From assembly GCF_002464935.1 (NCBI RefSeq), contig NZ_NBYY01000010.1:1-64000 (forward strand): a stretch of 64,000 nucleotides of DNA, written 5' to 3'. The notes beneath the pieces are model-generated. The model saw nothing but the letters and a program-made list of their open reading frames with translations, was not told where the DNA came from and did no database searches. The position numbers and the translations under genes were made by a program. This document shows positions 20,121 through 31,052 of the stretch, piece by piece. Each line of letters opens with the position of its first letter. Position 1 is the stretch's first letter. The DNA is from Candidatus Enterovibrio escicola. GTDB taxonomy: Bacteria; Pseudomonadota; Gammaproteobacteria; Enterobacterales; Vibrionaceae.

Positions 20121-20854
20121 AGAAGTGGTTTGTAATTTTATTTACACTATTGCCTTATTTTACTTTGGCAGCAGGTGCTCAAGTTTACTTGGATGTTGCG
20201 AATAATGATTTATCAGATAAAGTCTCTCTACAAAACGGCGTAAAGATATTTATGAACTATTGTTTTGGTTGCCATGCTACGAAGTATCAGCGCTATGAAC
20301 GTATCGCAAATGACCTTGATATTCCAGATGATCTGATGTTGGATAACTTGGTATTTAATAAGAATGCTAAAATTGGTGATCTGATTACCAATGCTATTTC
20401 TATGGATGATGCTACAAGATTCTTTGGTACTCCAGCGCCAGATTTAACCTTAGTAGCTCGGGTACGTGGTACCGATTGGATTTATACGTATCTCCGTTCG
20501 TTTTATGCAGATCCATCTCGACCGTTTGGGGTGAATAATACCGTGTTTCCTAGTGTCAACATGCCGCATATTCTTGAGGAACTACAGGGTACACCCATTA
20601 AACTATATAAAACAGTAATGGTTGACGGTCAGTTAGTTGAAGAGTTTGTTGATATTAAATCTTTAGGTAACGGTGAGCTGAGTCCAGAAGAATATGACGC
20701 CGCGATTCTCGATTTGGTTAACTTTCTCGAGTACTCTGGAGAGCCAAATAAATTGGAACGGTTGCAACTTGGTTATTGGGTTATCGGATTTTTGTTAATA
20801 TTCCTTGTATTGGCTATCCTGCTTAAAAAAGAGTATTGGCGTGATGTGCATTGA
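20117..20854 (+). CDS. petC: Ubiquinol-cytochrome c reductase cytochrome c1
   Basis: Cytochrome c1 accepts electrons from the Rieske centre and hands them to soluble cytochrome c. The 245 residues have a signal peptide, one CxxCH haem site (CFGCHA, about residue 52), and a C-terminal membrane anchor (about 217-237). It is the last gene of petABC, and sspA follows after 87 bases. Confidence 0.95.
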   Translation: MKKWFVILFTLLPYFTLAAGAQVYLDVANNDLSDKVSLQNGVKIFMNYCFGCHATKYQRYERIANDLDIPDDLMLDNLVFNKNAKIGDLITNAISMDDATRFFGTPAPDLTLVARVRGTDWIYTYLRSFYADPSRPFGVNNTVFPSVNMPHILEELQGTPIKLYKTVMVDGQLVEEFVDIKSLGNGELSPEEYDAAILDLVNFLEYSGEPNKLERLQLGYWVIGFLLIFLVLAILLKKEYWRDVH

Positions 20855-20941
20855 TCGGTTAGGCTAACTGGCTTCTGATCTACAATGGAGAATAAGTGTC
20901 TCTATTGTTCATACTAATGATGAAATATTCTGGAGGAGTTA

Positions 20942-21580
20942 ATGGCTGTTGCTGCTAGCAAACGCTCGGTGATGACGTTGTATTCCGACGCATCAGACAT
21001 ATATAGCCATCAGGTGCGTATTGTTCTTGCAGAGAAAGGTGTAGCTCATGAGGTTGAGCTTGTTGATCCAAATAACCTACCAGGAGAATTATTGGACCTA
21101 AGTCCATATAATTCGGTACCAACTTTGGTTGATCGTGAATTAGCGTTGTATGACGCGAAGATTATCATGGAATACCTAGATGAGCGTTTTCCTCATCCTC
21201 CTTTGATGCCTGTTTATCCTGTGGCGCGGGGTAATAGCCGCCTGATGATGTACCGCATTGAACGTAACTGGTACAGCTTTATTGGGAAAATTGAAAAAGG
21301 TAATGAAGAGGAAGCAGATAAAGCCCGTAGGCAGCTTCGTGAAGAGCTACTGGCTTTGGCGCCTGTATTTGCGGAATATCCATTTTTTATGAGCGAAGAA
21401 TTCAGTTTAGTTGACTGTTATTTGACACCTTTATTGTGGCGATTGACGGTCATGCGTATTGAACTTACTGGTCAGGGTGCCAAAGAAGTTAAAACGTACA
21501 TGGCACGTGTATTTGAACGTGATTCGTTTTTAGCATCATTGACTGAAACCGAGCGAGAAATGCGTTTAGCGGGTCAATAA
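20942..21580 (+). CDS. sspA: Stringent starvation protein A
   Basis: SspA has a glutathione S-transferase fold but binds RNA polymerase, modulating transcription in stationary phase and acid stress. The 212 residues contain the family signatures LYSDASDIYSHQVRIVLAEK and NSVPTLVDRELALYD. A strong GGAGG precedes the ATG. Its usual partner sspB follows but is decayed. Confidence 0.95.
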   Translation: MAVAASKRSVMTLYSDASDIYSHQVRIVLAEKGVAHEVELVDPNNLPGELLDLSPYNSVPTLVDRELALYDAKIIMEYLDERFPHPPLMPVYPVARGNSRLMMYRIERNWYSFIGKIEKGNEEEADKARRQLREELLALAPVFAEYPFFMSEEFSLVDCYLTPLLWRLTVMRIELTGQGAKEVKTYMARVFERDSFLASLTETEREMRLAGQ

Positions 21581-21581
21581 A

Positions 21582-21868
21582 GAATAGTAAAAATCTTGAA
21601 TCACGACATGCTTACTTGTTACGAGTATTTTACGGTTGGTTATAGACCAACTACTGGTGACAATACTGATCTGTATGGTTATGGGACTTGTCTGCGTAAA
21701 AACGACGCTGGGACTATTTTTAACTTTGAGCATTCTGTATATTGGGGTGAGTTTGAGAAAGTAAAATACATCGTTGGGTTCGTAGATACATATGAGTCTA
21801 TGAATCAACAATCTACATCTTCTGATAAGGAACTGAGAGGCAGATCGACATTACCCTTCGCTAAATAA
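21582..21868 (+). pseudogene. sspB: sspB pseudogene (ClpXP specificity adaptor)
   Basis: Immediately after sspA, one frame reads SRHAYLLRVFYGWL followed by a stop. This matches the SspB start (RRPYLLRAFYEWL). After a large internal deletion another frame reads RKNDAGTIFNFE (SspB: RENGAGTMFEPE), and the end reads GRSTLPFAK, like the ClpX-binding tail GRPSLRVIK. No start codon or continuous frame remains. SspB normally tethers ssrA-tagged proteins and RseA fragments to ClpXP. Confidence 0.88.
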
Positions 21869-21897
21869 AAAGCAGCTGAGAGGCTGCCTTTCTCAGT
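21868..21897 (+). terminator. Likely terminator after sspAB
   Basis: GCAGC-TGAGAG-GCTGC followed by a short T-rich stretch, overlapping an alternative stem CTGAGA/TCTCAG, lies just after the sspB remnant. Confidence 0.5.
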
Positions 21898-21912
21898 CAT
21901 ATTTTTAATAGG

Positions 21913-22582
21913 TAACTTCAAATCTGTATAAGCGCGACTTTTTCAAACCGAGTAATTTTAAGGCTAGATTTTTCTGGTTTGAACGTATAGAAATAAGTCT
22001 AGCAATAATGTTAACCATAAAACTCACTCCACTTCAGTGCCGAGAATACTCTATTTGGGATATGTTTTTTTATCTGATTAAAGACTACCTCGATGATCAA
22101 TCGTTTTCTAAATATCAGATGATCCTAAATCTTCATTACCTTTAATTTCATGTTATTCCGTGTGTTTGCGATGAAAGCAACCCATTTTTTGGCGAATATT
22201 TCTAAGGAAACTAGATAGATATCCCCTATCTAACATAGAGTTATCTCCATAGATTATCTGGTCATATTAGGCAAGGGTTTTCTGTCATCAATATTGGCTT
22301 TTGTTACCGTTACCAACATGATACTGATTTGGTCTTTGATGAAAATATATAATAATCGACATAACTTCACTGATTGAAAGGCGAGAAGATTTATTTCTTT
22401 TTTGAAACCTAAAATCAGGTGTTTTTCCAAATAGGAAGGGGAACCTGACAGAAATCGTCAATATCGGTAGAACAACGTCTAACTTAGCCATGTTAAAGTC
22501 TTTCTGTGACTTATTCTTTGATTTAAACGATCAGATCGCAATTTGGGAACTTAGTTTATTTTTTATATTCAGCTTAGGTTAA
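21913..22582 (-). mobile_element. IS982-family relic with internal deletion
   Basis: Both decayed terminal repeats can be seen (TAACTTCAAATCTGTATAAG at 21913 and TATTCAGCTTAGGTTA, reversed, ending at 22582). Read on the minus strand, it gives the transposase N-terminus, then a piece around KANIDDRKPLPNM, then FRKRLIIEVVFNQIKKHIPN. Stops break every part. At about 670 bp it lacks roughly a third of the IS982 copy at 22845. Confidence 0.82.
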
Positions 22583-22583
22583 T

Positions 22584-22740
22584 TACAATGCTTAAGTTGG
22601 TGGAGTGCTGGCCAATATGAAAGTGATAAACAAAGTTATAAGACTCGGTATGCCTATTTGCCAGCAAACAAATTAAAACTGTAAAAAAGATTTGGATTAG
22701 TGCGTTATAGAGCTATATTAATCAATAAAACTGTATAAAA
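22584..22740 (+). mobile_element. IS5-family relic, transposase C-terminus
   Basis: The plus strand reads QVGGVLANMKVINKVIRLGM, then PICQQTN and a stop, the C-terminus of the IS903-group transposase. The conserved tail sequence follows. It is wedged between two IS982 relics. Bases 22741-22844 between it and the next IS982 show nothing I recognise. Confidence 0.75.
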
Positions 22741-22844
22741 TCCCTAATTTTCTCATGGTGATCAGCACTATTGATAAGGAATGGTATTTGTATGTTATAC
22801 ACCAGTGCGACCCTGTTAATGGTCATGCTGACTTGCCTAATAAC

Positions 22845-23813
22845 TTAACCTGAACTGCGCATAAGAAATGAACTAAGTTCCCAAATTGCGATCTGATCGT
22901 TTAAAAAAACTATTGACTGCATAAGAACTTGGGTATGAATAAGTTAGACGCTGTTTTGTCGATATCGATGACTTCTGCCCAGATTTCCCTCCCTGCTTGG
23001 GAAAAATACCTAATTTCTTCCGGTGTCAAATAAAAAAACAAGCCTTCTCAGTTATCGAAGTGATGACGATAGTGATAGCTTTCCATCAATCTGGGTGTCG
23101 AGACTTCAAAATCTATTACATCTACTTTGTTTGTCGCTACCTCACCAACGAATTTCCTGGATTAGTTAGCTACACAAGGATGCGCAAGCTCATGCAAGGT
23201 GTTCTGGTTCTGCTTTGCTCTTATCTCATTCACCGTCAGGCAAGGCCAACAGGGATTGTCTTCGTTGAGTCGTCTAAGCTACAGGTTTGTTACAACCTCC
23301 GTATTCTCAGATATCAGGTTTTAAAAGTACCGAGAAGTGAGGAAAAGGAATTATGGGGTGGTTTTTCAGTTTCAAATTACACCTTATTATCAATGACCAA
23401 GGTGGCATTATCTCAGTCAAAGTGACGACGGCTAACGTTGATGATAGAAAGGCTGTGTCGGAAATGGTTGACGAGATTTTGGGGTATTTATACGGAGATA
23501 AAGGTTATATCTCTGGTCCATTGGAGCGGGAACTTTCAAACAAGAGAGTGACACTGATAACGGATGTAAAAAACATTAAACCCAAAGTAATGAAACTTTG
23601 GAACCGCCTGATGCTCCGGAAACAATTTATTATTGAAACCGTTTTTGACTAACTAAAAAATATATCCTAAATCAAGTATTCTCGGCACCGTAGTTGTATT
23701 AGCTTTATGGTCAACTTGCTGGTGGGGCTTATCGCGTATTCATTTCAACCAAAGAAGCCGAGCATCCAGATGACTGGATTTGATAAGTAAGCGCTTATGC
23801 AGATCTGAGGTTA
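22845..23813 (+). mobile_element. IS982-family element, near full length, inactivated
   Basis: Both terminal repeats are clear (TTAACCTGAACTGCGCATAAG-type at 22845 and CTTATGCAGATCTGAGGTTA ending at 23813). About 970 bp encode the whole IS982 transposase in pieces. The start near 22936 is frameshifted, CAA has become TAA in the region of IKQRNKP, and the two long frames (22997-23425 and 23353-23652) are out of register. The DDE-type core is recognisable (FKLHLIINDQGGIISVKVTT; NVDDRKAVSEMVDE; YGDKGYIS). This is the best-preserved IS copy in the window, but it is not functional on its own. Confidence 0.9.
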
Positions 23814-23832
23814 ACTTATTGTAGACATGACC
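23811..23832. mobile_element. IS1 tip, solo
   Basis: AACTTATTGTAGACATGACC closely matches the IS1 terminal repeat (AACTTATTGAATACATGACC). It directly abuts the IS982 right end, and no IS1 coding sequence is attached. Confidence 0.6.
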
Positions 23833-23841
23833 GCCTTTCTC

Positions 23842-24414
23842 TTATCTTACATGATGCGGTTTATTTGTTTTTTCCGCTTTGTCCTCATTGTACTGAAATC
23901 CTTTAATTACTCGCTTTACTCCGCTTATATTTCGAGTTATTTCAACCACGTCGTTGGCTTGTTCTCTGGATACATACCCTAATAAGAACACTTCCCTGTC
24001 CTCCGTGATGACTTTGATGTCAACGTCTCGTAACCTTTTACTGCTAATTATCGCAGATTTTACCTTTGCGGTTAGCCATGTATCTTTGCTGACCTCGTAG
24101 AGAGAGAGCGGTACTTTGATGCGGATTTGATCATAAACAATCTCGATACCATCTAGTTCCCTAATTTTAGTAATCAGAGATTGCTTAAGTAATTCAGTTT
24201 TTGCTTGGCCGACTAAGAGTACTTTTCCGGCATAGCTAGCAGCGTTGACCCGAATGCTATCTATAAAAGATGCCCTGTTCACTATACCCGCAATTTTCAT
24301 GGAAATCTGCCTATCTTCCCACTCTATTTTTGTACTGCGAGTATCTTGTTCATAGATCAAAGAGCAGGCATTTAACATTAACACGCTTGCAAGGAGAAAG
24401 GTTCTTTTTCCCAT
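23842..24414 (-). CDS. dolP: Dual BON-domain outer-membrane lipoprotein DolP
   Basis: DolP (YraP) is an outer-membrane lipoprotein that helps maintain envelope integrity and is usually under sigma-E control. The 190-residue precursor has a lipoprotein signal ending in LNAC. Two BON domains follow (about 45-115 and 125-182; VLLVGQAKTELLKQSL and VFLLGYVSREQANDV). It follows diaA by 16 bases in the lpoA-(yraN)-diaA-dolP order. With degS lost, its stress control may have changed; that is inference. Confidence 0.93.
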   Translation of the reverse strand: MGKRTFLLASVLMLNACSLIYEQDTRSTKIEWEDRQISMKIAGIVNRASFIDSIRVNAASYAGKVLLVGQAKTELLKQSLITKIRELDGIEIVYDQIRIKVPLSLYEVSKDTWLTAKVKSAIISSKRLRDVDIKVITEDREVFLLGYVSREQANDVVEITRNISGVKRVIKGFQYNEDKAEKTNKPHHVR

Positions 24415-24430
24415 AAGTTATCTCCAGTTA

Positions 24431-25423
<993 letters not shown>

Positions 25424-27235
25424 CTAATCTCCATGCATTACCCATGATACTGTTCGATGTACAATACAGTTATCACCTAAAGATAGCATACCTGATTGGC
25501 CTTCAAAACGGTATTCTGGGAATATTTGCATTTGCGGTAATGCTTCAATCAGTGAATATGCATCCATTCCAAGGGCGTATAAACGTGTCATGCCATTGCC
25601 AAGTTCAGGCCACATTTGATGGAAACGTACGAAAATTGGATGGTCTTTTTTAACCAGCAAAGGCATCTCACTGAATTCTATACCATTAAGTTCACCCACT
25701 TTATCTACACCATTTAGTCGATTGTTACTGCGCGAGCTAGCATACAGTTTTGGTGGTTTGACATTAGGGTTGATTGCTACTTCTATGAATGGTTTGAGCA
25801 AAGTGAGTTCGCTAGTATTGGCAATCAAATACACTGCATCAATATCACGTCGGCTTCGTTGTTCTGCTTCTATATCAAGATCTAGGATTTGCCTAAGTTG
25901 TTGAATGCGACTTTGGCTTTCAGTAAGGCCAAACACCTGTTGAACTGTTTTGTGCAGGGTTGCAAGGTTTTTGAAAAATGCCTTTTCGGCGGTATGTCCC
26001 GTGATTTCTTGCCATTTCCTAGAGAACGCTTCACTGACTCGGTGACCAAATTGATTATCCTCTGCGATTATAAGAGGGTAACGGTGTTGGTTTTGCGCAA
26101 TATGAAGTGCTGCTTGTTCAGCTTCTTGCTCAGGTGACAAAGTGAAGAAACAGACATTCGTCTTGATAGTTGCATCTTGTGGGATGTTCAAGGCAAGTGT
26201 TGGGTATGCATGTTGACTGGCGATAAGAAAGGAATCTAGCTTGTCTTTTTGTAGAGGTCCAATAACAAATTGAACACCATTACTTTTCATTTTGGAAACG
26301 ATCTCTGTCATAGACATCGCATTAGTATCATAAAACATCGTAGCGGGATTCTCTGAGTTTTTATTGTCAAGGAGTGCTTGAATAAAGCCATTTCGAATGG
26401 TTTCACCTTGCGCTGAAAATTGTTCACTTAGAGGCAGTAATATAGCAATACGCTCTGGGCGTATGATATTCATCGCTTGAAGTCTCTTCAGATTCTTTGG
26501 TAGGTATTGATTTGTGGGAAGCCCTCTGTTTTCGATTAACCACGTATTTAGTGCGTACTGTTGTTCTGCTGGTCGTCCGTCATATTGATGCAACAAGATC
26601 ATTAATTTGACCCAAGCAGACAGTATTTTATTGCTATGCTCGGCAAGTTCCTTGAGTTCGTTCGGTTTCATTTGCAGAAGCAAAGCCCAAACTCGTTCAC
26701 AGTTTTGTTCCTTCTCAAAGGTTTCTGCAAGATAAGGGTAGGCCTCAGTGTAAGAAAGTAAGGAACTTGGGAGATTGCCGACTGTTTGATAAAGTTCGGC
26801 TTCCAATAGGTAGTAACGCTTATACTGAAGGTTTGGTAATTGCCAACTTGGTGAGAAATTCAAATTATCTATTGCTATCTGAGGTTGACCTTTTTGCTGT
26901 ATTAGCTTGGCTCGATTGAGTTGCCATTCAGACAGCTGGAGTTGTGTCAGCATAAGTTTAGATAAATGACTAATCAAAACATCGGACTGTACAAATTGCT
27001 TTTCCTTAATTAGTGCTTTTAATGCGAGCAAATACCAGTCGACCTTTCTTTTACCGGTACTGTCTTCAGCTTTCAGCAAATAGAATGTTGAGGATTCAAG
27101 TGCAGGCGTTGTGATGTCAGATTGAGACGTCCGAAGAACTGATGGGATGATCATACACGACGAAAGCGCCAATGCTAGCGCAATTGGTGAGATAATTCGT
27201 GATATAGCTTCAAGCTTATGGGTTATTTTACACAT
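25424..27235 (-). CDS. lpoA: Outer-membrane lipoprotein activator of PBP1A
   Basis: LpoA reaches from the outer membrane through the peptidoglycan to activate the synthase PBP1A. The 603-residue precursor has a lipobox (ALALSSC, about residue 27), an N-terminal TPR-like helical domain and a C-terminal periplasmic-binding-protein-like domain (about 260-600; RIALLLPLSEQFSAQGETIRNGF). It is divergent from rsmI with a 46-base gap, as in vibrios and E. coli. Confidence 0.94.
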   Translation of the reverse strand: MCKITHKLEAISRIISPIALALALSSCMIIPSVLRTSQSDITTPALESSTFYLLKAEDSTGKRKVDWYLLALKALIKEKQFVQSDVLISHLSKLMLTQLQLSEWQLNRAKLIQQKGQPQIAIDNLNFSPSWQLPNLQYKRYYLLEAELYQTVGNLPSSLLSYTEAYPYLAETFEKEQNCERVWALLLQMKPNELKELAEHSNKILSAWVKLMILLHQYDGRPAEQQYALNTWLIENRGLPTNQYLPKNLKRLQAMNIIRPERIAILLPLSEQFSAQGETIRNGFIQALLDNKNSENPATMFYDTNAMSMTEIVSKMKSNGVQFVIGPLQKDKLDSFLIASQHAYPTLALNIPQDATIKTNVCFFTLSPEQEAEQAALHIAQNQHRYPLIIAEDNQFGHRVSEAFSRKWQEITGHTAEKAFFKNLATLHKTVQQVFGLTESQSRIQQLRQILDLDIEAEQRSRRDIDAVYLIANTSELTLLKPFIEVAINPNVKPPKLYASSRSNNRLNGVDKVGELNGIEFSEMPLLVKKDHPIFVRFHQMWPELGNGMTRLYALGMDAYSLIEALPQMQIFPEYRFEGQSGMLSLGDNCIVHRTVSWVMHGD

Positions 27236-27281
27236 GAATATCTTCTGTATATAACTTGTTACCTATTATATTAATAACAGA

Positions 27282-28160
27282 ATGGTTGTGAAACAAATGA
27301 CTGATGAAACTTCAACCATGGTTGACACCTCAACTTTGTATATTGTACCGACACCGATTGGAAATCTGGGAGATATCACACAGCGTGCATTATCAATTTT
27401 GGAGCATGTTGGAATTATTGCTGCTGAGGATACCCGTCACACAGGAAGATTACTGTTACATTTTGGTATAACGACCAGACTTGTCTCGCTTCATGACCAC
27501 AATGAGCAGTATAAAGCAAATATCTTGATAGAAAAACTGATCTCTGGGCAAACCATTGCATTGGTCTCTGATGCAGGCACGCCGTTGATATCTGATCCAG
27601 GTTACCACTTAGTGTCACGTTGTCATCAAGCGGGTGTCAAAGTTGTTCCGTTACCGGGGGCATGTGCTGTGATTACTGCACTGAGTGCATCTGGATTACC
27701 TTCTGATCGATTTAGCTTTGAAGGCTTTCTTCCTACGAAAAGCAAAGGTCGACGGAATAAGTTCACTGAAATTGCACAAAACCCACGAACCATGATCTTT
27801 TATGAATCACCGAATCGTCTTCTTGATGCACTTGACGATATGCTAGCAGTATTAGGTGGAGAGCGTGTTGTGGTGTTAGCTCGTGAACTAACGAAAATTT
27901 TTGAAACTATCCGTGGTGGGCCTTTATCTGAAATCATTGATTGGATAGATGAGGACACCAACAGAATTCGTGGTGAAATGGTGTTATTGGTTGCGGGTCA
28001 CCGTGCAAAGAAAAATGATTTACCGTTGGAAGCTACCAACGCAGTGGTATTGTTAGTGAAAGAATTACCACTAAAGAAAGCAGCCGCTATTGCGGCTAAA
28101 CTTTTCTGTGTTAAGAAAAATGTGCTCTATAGGTGGGGATTGAACAATCTTCATCAATAG
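27282..28160 (+). CDS. rsmI: 16S rRNA 2'-O-ribose C1402 methyltransferase
   Basis: RsmI methylates the ribose of C1402 in the 16S rRNA decoding centre using S-adenosylmethionine. The 292-residue tetrapyrrole-methylase-fold protein has the hallmark [36 protein letters not shown] and FYESPNRL. The start is uncertain: ATGs lie at 27282, 27297 and 27318. It is divergent from lpoA and followed by rnpB. Confidence 0.95.
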   Translation: MVVKQMTDETSTMVDTSTLYIVPTPIGNLGDITQRALSILEHVGIIAAEDTRHTGRLLLHFGITTRLVSLHDHNEQYKANILIEKLISGQTIALVSDAGTPLISDPGYHLVSRCHQAGVKVVPLPGACAVITALSASGLPSDRFSFEGFLPTKSKGRRNKFTEIAQNPRTMIFYESPNRLLDALDDMLAVLGGERVVVLARELTKIFETIRGGPLSEIIDWIDEDTNRIRGEMVLLVAGHRAKKNDLPLEATNAVVLLVKELPLKKAAAIAAKLFCVKKNVLYRWGLNNLHQ

Positions 28161-28213
28161 GATTTTATTTAACTCTAGATTAGGGGTGGTAACTTCTATA
28201 TAATCAAGCGTAT

Positions 28214-28590
<377 letters not shown>

Positions 28591-28596
28591 CATAAA

Positions 28597-28625
28597 CAGA
28601 AGGCGAGCATTAGCTCGCCTTCTCT
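28597..28625 (+). terminator. rnpB terminator
   Basis: AGAAGGCGAG-CATTAG-CTCGCCTTCT forms a strong stem directly after P1 of RNase P RNA, followed by TAATTTT. Confidence 0.92.
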
Positions 28626-28749
28626 AATTTTAATAAAGATGGACTTATTAGATGAATAATCTTTTGAGTTTGTTAATATTTCGTTAAATTTTATCGAGAA
28701 ACGGATACGTGGATTACCTATACTTTTTGTGTATCTCATGATACGTAGA

Positions 28750-29290
28750 TGTCATGTATTTAATAAGTTGATTATGATTTAAAGATAATACTCACGTTCA
28801 ATGAATAACCCTATCACCGTATCGTGTTTTTCCGTTGACTTTGAGTATCCAACCGTTCCTAGATTGAATCGTTTCAGGCGTGTAGGTAGGGTAAAATTTA
28901 CCTCTTAATGCGTTGTGTATAAAGCTTGCTAGCTAGGTGTTTATTCGCGGGAAGGATATCGTACATATTGAAATTGTTCGTGCACCAGAATACAACATTG
29001 AATATAGATAACAGGTGAAAAATAAATTAAATATTTCTCTTCTATGACCATCGAATGCGTGAGCAATCATTTTTCAATCGAGGCTCACAAGTATACTAAA
29101 GCTGACGACGGTATGCTTGTTTCCCGGGAAAGACCATTGCTTATCTACTTCGCAGATAAATATTACTTTCTGTACATCAAGAGGGAATGTTGTTACATAG
29201 CGTAGTGTGCGTTTTTTTAAAACACGGACAAACAGATTAATGCTGATTTGTAGCACTCGAGAGAAATCTCGGATACCCCAGTGGGGTAGT
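28750..29290 (-). mobile_element. IS1-family relic
   Basis: An IS1 tip (GTCATGTATTTAATAAGTTG at about 28750) opens a region that reads on the minus strand as InsB and the end of InsA: ITLSVLRIISINLFVRVLKK-type residues, RYVTTFPLDVQ and FICEVDKQWSFPGNK. The outer (5') end is missing where the mraZ remnant begins. It separates rnpB from the dcw cluster. Confidence 0.82.
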
Positions 29291-29336
29291 GTGAAATCAA
29301 AGTGGATTATTCTGGTATGAAAGGCAAGAAAACAGT

Positions 29337-29775
29337 ATGTTAAGGCGAGTTTCAGTTGTTTTACTCGATACTAAGTGCTGTGTAGAATTGCCGAAATGTT
29401 ATCGGGAAAAACTAGACCGTTGTTGTGATGGTACGTTTGTCTGGATAATTGGGAATTGCCTGTCAGAATAGACGAGTATTAAAGTTAACCTGACTTAAAT
29501 TTCTAGTTTTTATCTCGCCTAGTGAAGATTCTAAGGGCTACTTATCCGGTCACTTATTTTGATGTAAAATGAATGATTAAGGACGGGTTATGATTGCACC
29601 TACTTTGCGGGATCATGCAGTATTCACCCAATAATGAAATGTTAACTGGACAATTAAACAAGTTTGGACTTGTGGCTTAGTACCTTGGAACAACAGCAGA
29701 TCTATCAAGATCTTCAACTTCTAAGCGGAATCAGCAGAGAGGTTGAGTTTTAGACTTGCCGCACTCTCGCTTTAG
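29337..29775 (+). pseudogene. mraZ: mraZ pseudogene
   Basis: The ancestral first gene of the dcw cluster is readable as a fossil. The start is MLRRVSVVLLDTK, then CYREKLDRCCDGTFVW (MraZ: RYREKLLDDCDGQFVC), and LSGH with a piece around CKMND. GRVMIAPTLRDHAVFTQ, TGQLNKFGL and the end RLAALSL follow. At least five stops and several frameshifts interrupt it. MraZ is a DNA-binding repressor of its own cluster. The lost frame ends 12 bases before rsmH, which is intact. Confidence 0.9.
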
Positions 29776-29787
29776 GTAGTAAATATT

Positions 29788-30741
29788 ATGTCAGGAAATT
29801 TCTCACACATATCCGCACTGCTTCATCAATCCATTGATGGTTTAGCAATAAAACCAAACGGTATTTACATTGATGGAACCTTTGGCCGTGGTGGTCATAG
29901 TAGAGAGATTCTGTCACGTCTTGGCAAAAATGGTCGTCTTTTCAGTATAGATCGTGATCCACAAGCGATTGCAGAAGCTGCAAACCTTGTTGATCCCCGT
30001 TTCAATATTATTAATGGCCCTTTTTCTAATATCCAACAATACATGGAAGATCGTAGTCAAAATGGTCAGATTGATGGTGTACTGTTGGATCTCGGGGTTT
30101 CGTCACCTCAGCTAGATGATCCTGAGCGAGGATTTAGTTTCATGCGAGATGGGCCATTAGATATGCGTATGGATCCTACTTCTGGTGTTCCAGCAGCACG
30201 GTGGTTGCAAGAGGCGAATACGGAGGAAATTGCATGGGTGTTGAAAGTGTTCGGTGAAGAGCGTTTTGCTAAACGTATCGCTATCGCTATTGTGGAGCAT
30301 AGGAAGGACAAACAAAAAGCTCCATTAACGCGCACCTTACAATTGTCTCAACTAATTACCAACGTATCTCCAATCAAAGAAAAAAAGAAGCACCCAGCTA
30401 CACGTAGCTTTCAAGCGATACGTATTCATACCAACGGCGAGTTGGATGAAATTAGGATTGGATTGCAAAGTTCACTTAATGTATTAGCACCTGAAGGGCG
30501 TCTGTCAGTAATCAGTTTTCACTCACTGGAAGATCGTATGGTGAAGCGTTTCATGCGTCAACAAAGTAAAGGGCCAGATATACCATATGGCTTGCCAATG
30601 ACTGAGGCTCAAATTAGTGAAATGGGTCGTGCACGTTTGAAATTGGTGGGTAAGGCACTAAAACCCTCAGATCTGGAAATATCAAAAAACCCGCGTTCAC
30701 GGAGTTCTGTGCTTCGTGTTGCCGAAAAGATAGGTGATTGA
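29788..30741 (+). CDS. rsmH: 16S rRNA N4-methyltransferase (m4C1402)
   Basis: RsmH (MraW) methylates N4 of C1402 in 16S rRNA, the same nucleotide that RsmI modifies. The 317 residues carry the SAM-binding motif [12 protein letters not shown] and the family blocks [20 protein letters not shown] and [14 protein letters not shown]. It is now the first intact gene of the dcw cluster; its stop overlaps the ftsL start. Confidence 0.96.
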   Translation: MSGNFSHISALLHQSIDGLAIKPNGIYIDGTFGRGGHSREILSRLGKNGRLFSIDRDPQAIAEAANLVDPRFNIINGPFSNIQQYMEDRSQNGQIDGVLLDLGVSSPQLDDPERGFSFMRDGPLDMRMDPTSGVPAARWLQEANTEEIAWVLKVFGEERFAKRIAIAIVEHRKDKQKAPLTRTLQLSQLITNVSPIKEKKKHPATRSFQAIRIHTNGELDEIRIGLQSSLNVLAPEGRLSVISFHSLEDRMVKRFMRQQSKGPDIPYGLPMTEAQISEMGRARLKLVGKALKPSDLEISKNPRSRSSVLRVAEKIGD

Positions 30742-31052
30742 TCTTGTCTAATCCGAGCTTAATTAAGCAAATTATCCACGACTTTATTACGGTAGGTAAG
30801 GTTCCATCTATTCTGTTTATTTTGATTTTATTTTCGGCATTAAGTATCGTTTATGTCACGGAGCAAACGCGTACTACGATTGCTAATAATGATCAGTTGT
30901 TAATGGAGCAAGAACGTTTAGAGGTTGAATGGCGGAATCAACTGTTAGAGGAGTACGCATTGTCAGAGCACAGCCGTGTTGAAAGTATGGCACGGAAAAG
31001 TCAGAATATGAGACGCCCCGATAGTAAACGCGAAATCATAGTGAGTCGATAG
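30738..31052 (+). CDS. ftsL: Cell division protein FtsL
   Basis: FtsL is a small bitopic divisome protein that, with FtsB and FtsQ, activates FtsWI. The 104 residues have a short cytoplasmic end, one membrane helix (about 22-40) and a periplasmic coiled coil. The start is TTG, either at 30738 (overlapping the rsmH stop) or at 30744; no ATG is available. A non-ATG start keeps its yield low relative to its neighbours, which is inference. Confidence 0.9.
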   Translation: MILSNPSLIKQIIHDFITVGKVPSILFILILFSALSIVYVTEQTRTTIANNDQLLMEQERLEVEWRNQLLEEYALSEHSRVESMARKSQNMRRPDSKREIIVSR

